A stretch of 64,000 nt of DNA from positions 1,548,201-1,612,200 of the forward strand of contig NW_024104420.1 in the NCBI RefSeq assembly GCF_003945595.2, given 5' to 3'. This DNA comes from Pipra filicauda. Taxonomy: Eukaryota; Chordata; Aves; Passeriformes; Pipridae. This document shows positions 1-11,523 of this stretch, in pieces. Within the stretch, counting starts at the first letter, position 1; the number at the start of each line of letters is the position of its first letter. Under the pieces are notes generated by a model. It did not search any database, had not been told where the DNA came from, and saw only the letters and a program-made list of their open reading frames with translations. The position numbers were made by a program, and so were the translations under genes.

Positions 1-40
1 ATCAGTAAAAGAAAAATTTATTTTATAACACCATAAAAAG

Positions 41-310
41 GGTTCGATTCCCGGTCAGGGAACTCCTCCGGGCAGATGGAGCTCGTCAGCCCTGTAAGGC
101 CATCCATCTAAGAGAAGGTCACTCTAAACAAACCTACGTCCTGAGGACCTCACTGCCACTGTCCGAGCTCGCTCGGCCCCGGCAGATGAACCTCAGGATT
201 AAAGGGTGGGCTCAGTTCAGCGCACACTGTGTCTCACCTAAAAAATCCACTGCGCAGGCTCGAAGGGTAAAGACCTTTCCCAAATCTTCGTTTGCGAAGA
301 CTGGCCATGA
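41..310 (+). mobile_element. tRNA-derived SINE candidate with RTE-type 3' tail, 5' truncated
   Basis: Positions 41-51 read GGTTCGATTCC, an exact match to the pol III B-box / tRNA T-arm consensus, followed by acceptor-stem-like sequence. No A box precedes it, so the head is truncated within the T arm. A GC-richer body follows (to about 260). The last ~40 bases (about 271-310, ...CAAATCTTCGTTTGCGAAG...CCATGA) match the 3' ends of the two RTE LINE copies near 3930-3970 and 28290-28330. A tRNA-like head plus a tail shared with a partner LINE is the classic layout of a SINE mobilised in trans. It could instead be an internally deleted RTE LINE that keeps its own 5' region. The trinucleotide tail is almost absent here (ATGAAAAT). 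Confidence 0.6.
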
Positions 311-1081
311 AAATATCCATATAAATTGGAATGATGAAAAGCTGAAAGTAATCACAAAACAAACCAATGTTTCAAATTTGAAACTGATTTCAAAGCCATA
401 AAATAATTTTTAGTTTTAATTGGGCAAACTATTCTCCATGTATAATTCCACCAAAAAGACACTATCTAAACCATGAACTTCAAAAAGATTTTTAAAAGCA
501 GCTCTTAATTTAAATACTTGAAACATGCCTGGGGTGTTTATTAGAAGGGTCACTTGGAACCTCTTGCAAATTCCCAGTGCCAAGTTCGGCCAGCAGCCTC
601 CAGAAGGTGTTCATTAATTATCAGAACATTAGTGCAGAGCTTTCTTTAAAGCACATCTCTTCCCTTTATTGGCAGATTTCTTTTTTTAACCACAAATGAG
701 AGAGGAAATGACAATGGCATCATAGCTATTCCTTTTTAACACAGTTCAAAGCCACTTATTTGCAAAATTGGTATTCTGTTTTGGCCATCCAATTCCATAG
801 TCATATCTGACCTCTGCTTTCTGAGCACCTCCAAGAAAAATAACACACAGTATAATATTTATCATCTTTTCAGCTTCATGTGCATGGTTCTTCTGTAACA
901 GCTGATCTAAATGCTGCCTTTGCAACATACTTATGCCAGGAGAATTTGGATTTATTGTTTTTTCACATGATTTAAATAATGTATTTAGCTTATAATGCCT
1001 CTTTTCTAAGAATTTGATGAGTGATCTGAAAACATAACCCTTGAAGGCACAATACTCATTTATGAGTACAATATACAATAA
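311..1081. other. AT-rich stretch, no recognised gene
   Basis: Nothing recognisable. A 110-codon open frame on the minus strand (746-1078) has no domain or motif I know and stops just before the target duplication of the adjacent LTR; I treat it as a chance frame. Confidence 0.5.
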
Positions 1082-1086
1082 GTTCC

Positions 1087-1669
1087 TGTCCTAGTTAGAA
1101 CAGCTAGGACCAATTCATCACTGGATGGGTGTAGCCCAGGACTGTGTATTCTATGGCCTTCCATGCCATTTCCCAGAAACTGTTGTCAGTAGAGGCCTGC
1201 GAGATAAGATGATGTTCCTGTCCTCATACCCTTTTATGGAATTCCCTGCTCTGAGGGAAGGACTGAGCATTCCTGCCTGAACTGGAGAATATATAAACTT
1301 GGAGTTTCGGAACCTTTTCACCACTCGTGGGATCCAGAGGAAGACTGCAGCTCACCGCTCTCAGCCAGACTGCAGCTCACCACCCTATACTGCACTGCAA
1401 TCACCACTATTGACCAGACTGCAACAGCTCTCCCACCAGCAGGTTTTTCCCCTCTCCCTTTACTTTGGACTCAGAGGGGGCCCAAGGAACAACACTTTGT
1501 TCATGCCCCAGGGTGCTGGGTTATACATTTCGGTTTTGTGGGTTAAGACCAATTGTTTGTCTGTATAATCGCACTTACTGTATTATTTTATCAAATTGTT
1601 ATTCTGACTTATAATCTCTCTTTTGGGTTGAGTTCATTTCCCCTGCTGGTTAACTTTTAAACCAGCACA
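1087..1669 (+). mobile_element. Solo LTR of an endogenous retrovirus (5-bp target duplication)
   Basis: The segment begins TGTCCTAGT and ends ACCAGCACA, imperfect inverted termini of the TG...CA type. It is flanked on both sides by GTTCC (1082-1086 and 1670-1674), a 5-bp target duplication as made by class III (ERVL-like) and some class I elements. A TATA-like ATATATAAA lies at about 1289-1297, giving the plus orientation. No internal retroviral sequence adjoins, so this is a solo LTR left by LTR-LTR recombination. An alternative right edge near 1710 (after AATAAA at about 1677) cannot be excluded, since a polyadenylation signal would normally lie inside the LTR. Confidence 0.7.
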
Positions 1670-1674
1670 GTTCC

Positions 1675-2979
1675 TTAATAAACTCTGTTGTTTACTCACC
1701 AGAGTTAACACTAGGCATTAAACAGGTCCAATTTACAGACAGCAAGTGTAACTGCAGGTCATATTATATAATGAGCTGCCACAACAGCTGCATAAAGAAT
1801 AACCACAATAAACAAGAGATTAAAAATCCAGATTCCTCTTGCAGAGGGTCAGTGAGGTTCAGTCTAGAGACAAGTAGATCTATGAGGTCTGTGGAAATGC
1901 AAGATATGTTTTATGGATAGATAAATTTCCATAGAGCACAGTTAGCAAGTGAAAGGAAGCAGCTAGAAAGTCAGTGGATGCAAAGAGCTTCATACATTGT
2001 AATAGTAGTAGCTCATGAAATGTCTTATGATCACATTCAAAATTACATCAGTTTTAACCTTCCCCTAATTTCTACTTAATGGTCTTAATCCTCACCAAAG
2101 TTAGACTACTGGAAACTGATGTTACTCAGCGTAAACCCTAGTTTTATTTTAACTTACATACGGTAAAACACTACAAAGAAGGGTTTTTATAGATTAAATT
2201 GCATTTTGTATTGTAGCATAAATCTCACCTTTTAACAATCATTAAAAAAATGATTAAAAATCATGTTTAAAAATATTTAAATTAGAAGAGTTAACAATAA
2301 GGTTTAATGGTATAGATACATTTCAAGCCAACAGGATACGTGTGTTTTCATGTGGTGAATATTTAGGTAAGAAATCATACTGAAATCCACAAGAAAAATA
2401 AGCACTTTTCAAGATTTTTCATAAATTCTAATGAGTCTTGTTTAACATGGTTAGAATTAAAACACTGTTTTTTGGTTCAAGCTGGATTTCTTCCATTTTT
2501 AGAAGCATGGTTCTATTATGTATGACTTGTATACACATGCAACAATTCAAGAATTTTTCCATAAGGGCCTGGTTCTCCAATTATCCTAAGCTTTAGTCAA
2601 TCATAAAATGGTTGAAAAATATACTCAAGAATATTAGTGGATGACAACTATCTCTCTGTTCAAGTCAAAACTCTTTATCTTCTTTGTGAAAAGAAAAAGG
2701 CCTTTTATATCTCAAAATACAAGCTTACATTTGTTCATGTTTAGAAACATGCTTCAATTACTTTCATCAACCTAAGCATCTATTTTTTCTATTTACATAT
2801 ACTATTTTAAAACAACTTCTTCTGTGACTTTACTTGTATAACACATCAGCAACATGTAACTGAGTTGCCAACTCAGAAACTACACTAAATGTTGACAAAC
2901 GCAGTAGATAAGGGCAGGGACTAAGAACTAGTTTCTCTGTCTCCAGGCTGCCTGCAATTTTGTTGTTGCTGTTGTTACT
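1675..2979. other. AT-rich non-coding stretch
   Basis: No element or exon recognised on either strand. Only short chance frames are present. Confidence 0.5.
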
Positions 2980-3979
2980 TAGAAGACACCGCCCTTGTTG
3001 CCCACACAGAAGTGGCTCTGTAGCGCTTAACATCCTGCTTTGCAGATGCTGCTGAGCTCTTTGGGCTGGAAGTCAGCTTAAAGAAGACAGAAATTCTCTA
3101 TCAACCTGCACCTCAGGAAGTCCCCCATCATCCCCATATCACCATTGGCCAATCAGAGCTTAAATCAGTCCAACAGTTTAATTACCTCGGTAGCCTCATC
3201 TCCTCGGTTGGCAAGATTGATGGAGAGATAGACAACAGGTTAGCAAAGGCATATAGTGCTTTTGGAAAACTCCATAAAAGAGTCTGGCGTAATAAACACC
3301 TGAAGAAAAGTACAAAGATCAGTGTTTACAGAGCCATTGTGCTGTCTGCTCTGTTATATGGTTCCCAGTCATGGGTCATCAACCACCACCACCTGCATCT
3401 CCTAGAACGCTTCCATCAACACTGCCTCCAAACAATCCTAAACATCCACTGGTCAGATTTTGTGACCAATATATCTGTTCTAGAACAAGCAGCAGTCACA
3501 AGTTTAGAGGCCATGTTGCTGAGAACACAGCTGCGTTGGGCAGGGCACATCTCCAGGATGAAGGACCACTGCCTTCCTAAGATCTTGCTTTATGGTGAAC
3601 TTGCCACCGGCTGCCGCAAGAGAGGAGCCCCGAAGAGAAGATACAAAGACTCCCTGAAACAACATCTCAGCCTTGGCCATATTGATCATCATAACTGATC
3701 TACTCTGGCCTCCAATCAGAAGATCTGGAGACACACCATCTATAACGCTGCTGATGCCTTTGAGAATGCACGCAGGATCACTCTCGAGGAGAAAAGACAA
3801 TGCAGAAAGAATCATTTCTTGCAGAATATACCACCTAAGGAGTCTTTCTGCTGTGCCTTTTGCAATTGTATATGTTTCTCTCGTATTGGCCTTTTTAGCC
3901 ACCAGCGTGCTTGTAACAAATGTGGATAGAGCCTTTCCTAAATCTTCGTTCGCGAAGCCTAGCCATGACGATGATGATA
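2980..3979 (+). mobile_element. RTE-clade LINE (AviRTE-like), copy 1, 5' truncated
   Basis: This is the 3' kilobase of a non-LTR retrotransposon. It encodes the end of the reverse transcriptase and the C-terminal region: LFGLEVSLKKTE-type, LLYGSQSW, QLRWAGHISRMKDH, RGAPKRRYKDSLK and a terminal Cys/His cluster ending SRIGLFSHQRACNKCG. That order is typical of RTE-clade proteins. Copy 2 at 27055-28336 matches it at roughly nine bases in ten by eye. Copy 1 begins just downstream of where the catalytic YADD would be. It ends in GAAGCCTAGCCATGACGATGATGAT, a short trinucleotide repeat as RTE elements have. The element is dead: the frame shifts near 3040 and a TGA lies at about 3696-3698 where copy 2 has TGG. 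Confidence 0.85.
3339..3698 (+). pseudogene. Fragment of RTE LINE reverse-transcriptase C-terminal region
   Basis: A 119-codon open frame within RTE copy 1 covers the region downstream of the polymerase palm, including SWVINHHHLHLLERFHQ and GELATGCRKRGAPKRRYKD. The methionine is internal and not a true start. The frame ends at a TGA that replaces the tryptophan codon of copy 2. The same frame continues past the stop to the Cys/His cluster and a terminal TAG at about 3928. It is a retrotransposon remnant and no cellular role is implied. Confidence 0.8.
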
Positions 3980-6900
3980 AAAATAGTCTGCAAAAGAGGC
4001 AAAATGAGATCATTTTAAATATATATGAGCTGTGTCTCACTAACTTGTCCATTAAGGAGAAATGAGAAGAAAGAAAACAATCATTTAAAGAGATTTTTTA
4101 TTTGTCTCAATATTCACATCTTTTGCACTTCAAGACAAAACAGAGGAGTAGCATTTAAGGACAACAATTCTTAGGCTCTTGTCCAGGAAATCTTCAATCA
4201 AGTAAAAGAAAAGAGGAGTCTGGAGTTCTAGCAGCCCAAGCTCTTCCTAACATCCCTATCACCTACATGTGAGGAAGAGGTGACTCACTGATGCTTAGCT
4301 CCTTTAACAGGATTTGTAGTTTTTGACATTTACTGTGACTAACAATCCTCATCCACACAAGTTCTTGCAGCTGCTAGACAAAAGTACTAAAAGATACATC
4401 TTTTTCATGTTACAGAAATTTTGAAAAAAAATTTGCTAAGTATTTATACTTATTCCCATCAGATGCCCTGGGGTTAAAAAGATCCTCAGAAACAAATTAA
4501 AAGCTTTGTGTTTACTCTGGGAAGTTCACTTATATGTTGATAAAAGGACACATCAGAAAGAAATCCAGAAATATTGACCTGGGTAGCAAAACTTTGAATG
4601 TCCTATATAGTAATGTTCTTTATTTTCAGGCTGTATAGTAGATTTTTTGAAAAGTTTAAAAACTAGGATCTTTTTAACTGATATGAATGTTAACTACCAT
4701 TAAGTTCATAAGAATGTGTTAATTTTTGAAGTGCTTCCTCTCACATTCACTTTTGTATAATTTTTACATGTCAGCATTTATAAAGTTTTCCCAATTTGCT
4801 CTTCTCTTTTAAAAGGTCCTCATATTATCACTTTGATTCTGTAATCTATACTCCCCAATAGCAGATCAGATGTATACAGCACTTGATCCTCTTCAAGCTT
4901 GTCCTTTTCATACTCTGAATTTAGAATTAATTCATTCACTCAACCTGCATTTTGTATCCCTGATTTCCTTTCTCAAGACTGTATTTTTCCTAGAAACTGA
5001 AATAACTCCTCTTGGGTGTTTTGGAAACACAAAAGAATGAACTTCCACACTTTTAAGTGAGGTATATTAGTCAAACTTACTGGGAAAGCTAAACTCTCTG
5101 TCTTGTCTGTATAATGGACAGAACAGTTTAAAAACAGTATCACATAATTCCTCTTATGATGTACTCAGTTTGTGGTGACTAGGGACATTTATTCACAGCT
5201 TTTTGGCTGTGGGGTTTTGCTGTTGTCGTTCTTGGCTTTGGGGGGTTTGGGTGGTGGTTGTAGTCAAACTTTTTATTAATGCGTTTATCTTAAATTAAAA
5301 ACTTGCGCATCTCCTCCAAACCAGCTGTGAGTTAATGTGTGAGCAGCTGAATGCAGTGTTCTGAAGCGGGAAGTGAATAATAATTCTGAAAAATATTGCT
5401 GCATCCAATTGCTAATTGTTTTCTGATGACTTTGACAGCTGCAAGATATAAGATAATAGACCCTACACAGTTGGTTACTTTTCTAGATTTATTACTCATT
5501 CTGTTTGATCAATGAGCTTTTAGTCCTTCTGAGAATTGCCTTTTTCTCTATGAGAGTTCTTGCTCTGAATTCTATTGTTCCAGATATTATATTAAATATA
5601 TATGGAAATAAATACAACTAATTTATGGTCCTGCCTACACCGGAGAAATTTGCAGGCTGGTGACTGATATGTTTCTGTAAATGGAACTGAAGATGCATTT
5701 CTATGAGTGCACAGATGTATTTACCAGAAGGTTACTGTTCATGTGCAATGTTCTGGGTCAAATTTTTTCCACTTTTGTTTTGTGAAGATGAATGCCCTGT
5801 GTACGCAATAGAGTAGGAAAGCAATTTGCATTTGTGTAATTAACTGATTTGATTATCCCTGAGAATTGCATAGGGTTTTGTTTGGCTCTGGTGGAGTCTT
5901 AGTGATACTATTGATTCAATAGACTCAGTATTTAACTAAATGCAGTTATTGCTTGCACAGAACTCCACAGAACAACTACTAATGAAAGTTTCCAAAATGA
6001 ATGCTACAAAAGCATGTATAAAAGGATACTTCCACAAACTATTGAATGAAAAATTCATTGCTTATTTACTATGACTCACCTAGCTACTGAAGATAAAACA
6101 GGATATGTTGAAACCATTTATCATTCAAATGGTGTGTACATAAACTATGGTCAAAGAAAGCAACACAGTGAGCACTATGTGGCAAAAATCTAAGTAGCTC
6201 TGTATGTCTCTTCTATCTATGCACGTGTCCAGGAATCTTTGTCTCAGATACCCAGCTTTCTCAAATTCTTCTATTGTGAGTTACAGACCTCACCAAGATC
6301 ATCTGGTTTGCCAGTATTGATTATTTCAGCAACTGTAAATTTTCTGTAGCTTACAATATTATTAAAGCAGTTCTCTACTCAGAGAGAAACTGACTTTCAA
6401 CTACTTTCCTTTTTCTGCTAAAAGGAGATAAACTCAGTATTTTGGGTGAACTTTTTTTATTTGCAAATGATTTTGTATACGAAGACAACTTATCCCTCTG
6501 GCAGATGGGTGATGGGTAGTCCTCACATTGCAATTTAATTTTAGTACACCAAACATTCATATTAACCTCTTTTGCATTTTGAAAGTTTTACTTATCATTG
6601 AATATTTTTCTCTAAGTAGTTTTAACCCAGTAATAATTGGAATCTCAAGGATACTTGTGCTCTTAGCTACACTCTGCAACGTTTTCTTAGTTACTTGCTA
6701 CAGATATCTGTCTGCATTTCACAATGTATTTTTTTTTTCAAACAGATAAAGAGATTTAAATGACATTTCTAAATAAACCCTGAGGACAAGTAATTTTGTA
6801 ATTTCAAACTGATAGGCTTGCACAGCTCTCACTCACCAAAAAGTCATGATGTTAGCATAGACTTGGAGAAAATGCTTCTGTATGCATTACGGGCAATGTA

Positions 6901-9900
6901 TTGATTTTTGGTTTGCCTTTATAAGTAATTCATGAGCTCTGATTTCACTTGATTTTTTTGTATGAGTAATTCATGAAATGAAATTTCTTATTTCTTCTGG
7001 TGTAAATTTAAAGCTGAAACCATTACAACCAGTTTGTTAGAAGCTTTAGTGAAATAAAATGCAAGAAAATTATTTCTCCACAAAGAGTGGGAAAACAACT
7101 GTTAGACTAAAGCAGTACTCTACCAAATCATGCCTGCTCTTTCAAGAGACAGCTAGTAGCAGATCTCTTGTACAGGTTTATAATGTCATGTTGGTAATGA
7201 TCAGACCATTTTTGGAAATTATCAAAAATTTTTTTTAAATCTGAAGCAATTTTGATATGTCTTGACAATGTATCATAATGTAAAACACAGCCCGAATTTG
7301 CATGAGGGATGATACCACGGTGCATTAGACAGAACCTAAGATGTTTACAGAAATCCATTTTTTAAAAAATCATATAGTCTGACAACCATATGCTCAACAG
7401 GAAAAAACTACTACCAGGTTTCTATTGCAGTTTGTTCTGAAGATGAATATGAGGAACTGGCATGAATTCTCAGGCTGTCCCTGTGGACTATAAGCATATA
7501 TTATCTTTTATGGACTGTATTCAACATACATAGTCTAGAAATTGTTGGGTTTCCTTATGTTTTACCTCTGCCCCAGATGTTTCTTTAGGAACAAAGACAA
7601 ATGGAGTCATCCTGTTTTGCTTTTTTTAAAGTTCAGTAAGCTAATTTTTGGCCCACCCCTACTTCTGATCTTTCCAATGACAGACCTGCTTGTCTTTCCA
7701 GTCTCTGATTGACTGAGGTTTCAAAAGTACAAGTTTAACATTCAGAATATTTCTCAGACTTATATTTAGCATCTTTCTTTACTAGACTTTTTGAGACCTC
7801 TGATAGAATTTCAGTGAGCAGAAACCTGTTGACACTTTTGTCCTTCTAGAATTGAGCCTTTAATTTTTCTATGTTTAGATCAGTTCCTATCTTACTACAG
7901 CAATTCCTGAACAAGCAAAACCAAAACAGTAGAAATAGAACATGGCTATACATTCAAAGGAAAAATAAATGTAGCTTTTCCTGAAACTCCTAAATAAGAT
8001 TATTTTCTGTGGTGTTAATTTTGAATTCTGCTTCCACAACTCCTCAGAAAAAAACCCAAAATTTTTAAATTTCAACATTAGGAAATCAACAAATGGCTGA
8101 ACTTCCTTAGGATCTCATGGCTTGAGGGAAAATCATCAATAAATAGCGTATATGTACCAGAAACCATCCTCTGCTTCTGATATCATTGGCAGATAAACCA
8201 TTCTGTTCTTTCATTATTGATGCTTTGGGAGTTATGAAAAACACCTTCTACTTATAAATTATTTATGTCCCATAGTTTTTAATAGGGTGATAATAAAGTG
8301 AAAACTGGAAAACTAGAAAGAAGGATGGGATGCTCAGAAAAATTTTAGAAACAAAACCAAGGCTCTCCAAACTTCAGTGTGGGGGGCGTAAGTAGCTCTC
8401 TTCATTGGCCTTGGTCTTCTGTAGCATTTGCCTCAAGCACTTTCACAGATTTACCTTCCTTTAAGAAAAATGTATAGAAATGGCAAGATGCATGTATTGA
8501 TTACTGAGATTGTATTTTAACATCCTGTTTTAAAAATTATTTACGACTATTTTGTTTCCCTTGCTGGTGCACTAGCATATCTCTTACTAAGTGACTTTAA
8601 CAAATCTAACCTTTAAATATCTTTTTAGGCAGTTTGTCTAATGATAGCTATCACACAGTTCTGTTTCTAATCTTCACTTTCTTGAAAGTTTCTCTTTGCT
8701 ATTTACAGAAACACTGACAAAAACTATTTTTGGTATAAGCCATAAAGCTCCATTTTTTTCACCTCTTCATACTGATATCATTATTAGCTGTTGTGGTTCT
8801 TTTTAATTCTAGGCTTAATACTAGTTGTTTAAAAAAACCCTATAATTTCTTGTTACCTACAATACAGGTAGTCACGAAAAGAACTTTTGAGTCTCTTTGG
8901 AGACCATCCAACCATATTGATACTGATGGCTACTTTCTGCCTTAGTGTTCTGGATAGTCACTTTTTGATTTCCAAGCCATGATTATCAGAAGTCTGGCAT
9001 TTCAAATATGTGGAGAATATTCATTATCTGTTCTTACTTTGTATTTTTTTCTCAGTCTTCATTTGAGATAAATATATTTAGCACAACAGTAGTTTGAGAA
9101 AGCTGTGGTGAGTGGTATGCTATAAGTGGTGAAGGTTACAACACCACCAAGTTTTATTACACCCCAATACCTGTTGAATTTTCCAATAATGGAGGATCAG
9201 AGGAAACATTTCAATTGAGTAAATGGAAAGCTCTAAAAATTACTAACATCTCAGATAAAGCAGATGGATGAAACATAAAAATGCAATAAACTGAAACAGG
9301 ACTAAATAAACCTTAAATATTAGAGAAAACTTGTGGTTTAATGCAATATACCCTACTCTCTTTCAACATATACAAAATACATTGAGCTGGAAGTTGAAAA
9401 AACTTCAGTGTGTAATGTCATAGAACTGCTTCATGTCAGAAAATAAAATAGAAAGTTCTCCAAAGTTTATCAAACACCTTACCACCTCCAGATGCCCATG
9501 AATAAGCCTGACATAACTGACATCAAATGAAAAAAAAAAAGGAAGATAAAAATTTAAGGTTTTGGTTCCTAGAGGTTAAAAAAAACCAAACAAAAACTCA
9601 GAAGCATCCATAATACTTTTACTGTTTCATGCATACATTAAACCAGTCCCTGTAAACTGAAATATTTTGTTATTTTTCAGAGTGGAAATATTAAGGGGTT
9701 TCTTTGTAATGTTCGCCAAGATGATTTGGAAGTATAACTGCATAGATCCTGCAATATATTAAGTGACCTACACAATTATTGTACAAAATGAAAGATTGGC
9801 TATTAAATGGGATTAAAAATCCTTCACATAATAAATGTTATTATTTTCACCTTCTGATAGGCAGACATTTTCAGCTTGTTAAGCATCTTTCATTCTTTTG

Positions 9901-10611
9901 CATTACTAGAGAGGGATGAATGTCCATAACAGAAAATTAAAACTTTACATTGATTTTCAGATTTCACTTATTTTGAAATAATATATTTCCTCAGTTTGTT
10001 CTTTCTTTGTCTGCACAAAGAGATTTTTCACCTTAGTAGTGCACAATAATTTCATTAATGTTAATAAAATTAATTATTTTTTCTTTGTGTCTCTATCAGT
10101 AAGTCTTCTGTATCAAGTGTTGTAAGAAACTAGACCACATTCCATGTGTTAATCAATAACAAGTTCTCTCTTGTAAGATTAAAATATACATATAAAAAAG
10201 CACACAACAGAAGTGCATGCATCTAGTTGATTTGCCATTACATTAGTTTTCAACACTAAGTTGATATGATTTCAAAATTCTCATTTATCTATTAAAAAAA
10301 TTGTATGCTGTCATATATCTTTTCTGATAGTTTTATTATCTACTCTAAGCAAAGTACTTAGCCTTTCACATGGAGTGAACTCATAGCAAAAGACACTAAT
10401 CGGTCAAGTTCCAAGCATGATTATCTTGTGCTGCACTAGGATATACTACTTTTCCTTCAATGTTAGCTTTATTTTGCTATTTCAGAATTCTGGAATTGAA
10501 TATTAAATGCATCTTCAATTATCATGAGCAAGCAGTCATAAGCTGAAACCAGTGGATGCTTGCAGAGGTTGAGATGACAGCATATTTTGATATGATGACA
10601 TCTCCATGGTA
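3980..10611. other. 6.6-kb AT-rich stretch without recognised elements
   Basis: No CR1, LTR or coding block recognised on either strand. Open frames are short and lysine/isoleucine/phenylalanine-rich, as expected by chance in AT-rich DNA. There is an A-run at about 9529-9540 and a GT/T-rich patch at about 5205-5270. Ancient diverged repeats could be hidden here. Confidence 0.45.
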
Positions 10612-10707
10612 TGTTGTGGTTTAAGCCCAGACAGCAAACGAGCCCCATGTAGCTGCTCACTCATGCTCCAAGTGGGATGGGGGAGAGAACTGAAAAAGTA
10701 GAAAACC
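10612..10707 (-). mobile_element. LTR fragment, same family as 10940-11523
   Basis: Starting TGTTGTGGTTTAAGCCCAGA, this ~96-bp piece aligns with the first ~100 bases (plus-strand reading) of the LTR beginning at 10940, including GTGGGATGGGGGAGAGAACT, a stretch common in this avian LTR family. It breaks off near 10707 and runs into unrelated AT-rich sequence. It is therefore the U5-side end of an LTR on the minus strand, cut by deletion. Confidence 0.7.
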
Positions 10708-10939
10708 AGATTATAAAAATATTAACAGGAAGTCTATGGTTCTCTGCTATTATTCCTAAAATTACACAGGGGAGAAATACTGCAAGAGGCAGGTTTCTGT
10801 CCAAGTTTGGGTGTTTGCAAACTTCAACATGTCCTAGATCACAAGAAAAGTGACATCCCTTTCCCCAAGTTCAGCAAAATGTTACACTACAGAGAAAGAA
10901 ATATTTATTTGTCATAACTCTCCTCTTCCTTACCCAGAC

Positions 10940-11523
10940 TGTCGTAGTTTAACCCCAGTCAGCCACTAAGCCCCACATAGTCACTCACTCACTACCCTCC
11001 AGAGGAACAAGGTAGTGAATCAGAAGAGTAAAAACTAGAAAACTCATGGGTTGAGATGAAGACAGTTTAATAGGGAAAGCAAAAGCCATGCACAATGCAA
11101 AACAAAACAAAGAATTAATTCTTTGCTTCCCATGGGCATGGTTCAGTCATCTCTGGGAAAGTCAGACTTCATCATGCATAAGGCTGACCTGGGAAGGCAA
11201 ATGCCTTCTCTCCAAAACTCGCCTCCTTCCTTCTTCTTCCTTCCTCTTTATATGCTGAACAGCATATGGCCTGGAATATCCTCTGGGTTAGTTGGGGTCA
11301 GCTGTCCCAGCTGTGTCCCCTCCCAGGTCCCTGTGTACCCCCATCCTGCTTGCTGGTAGGCTTGGCTGAGAAGCAGAAAATGCCTTGACTCTGTGTAAGC
11401 ACTGCTCAACAATAGCAAAAACATCCTTGAATTATTAAAAGTGTTTCCAGAACAAATCCAAACCACAGCACTATAGGAGCTACTGTGAAAAAAATTAACT
11501 TTATCCCAGCCGGAAGCAGAACA
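10940..11523 (-). mobile_element. Avian endogenous-retrovirus LTR, minus orientation
   Basis: Read on the minus strand it starts TGTTCTGCTTCCGGCTGGGA and ends near TTAAACTACGACA, termini of a widespread avian LTR family. Minus-strand signals fit: a TATA-like element complementary to CTTTATATGC at about 11246-11255, and an ATTAAA polyadenylation-type signal complementary to 11066-11071. No matching target duplication is visible (CAGAC on the left, GTATA on the right), so an edge may be eroded. I recognise the family as ERV-derived, probably ERVL class, but cannot name the subfamily. Open frames inside it are fortuitous. Confidence 0.8.

Noticed and set aside
41..64. Possible tRNA gene at the B-box sequence
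   Set aside because: Only the T arm and acceptor-like end are present; there is no D arm, anticodon arm or A box upstream. A SINE remnant fits better.
746..1078. 110-codon minus frame as a gene
   Set aside because: No recognisable motif, AT-rich composition, no splice or promoter context that I can defend.
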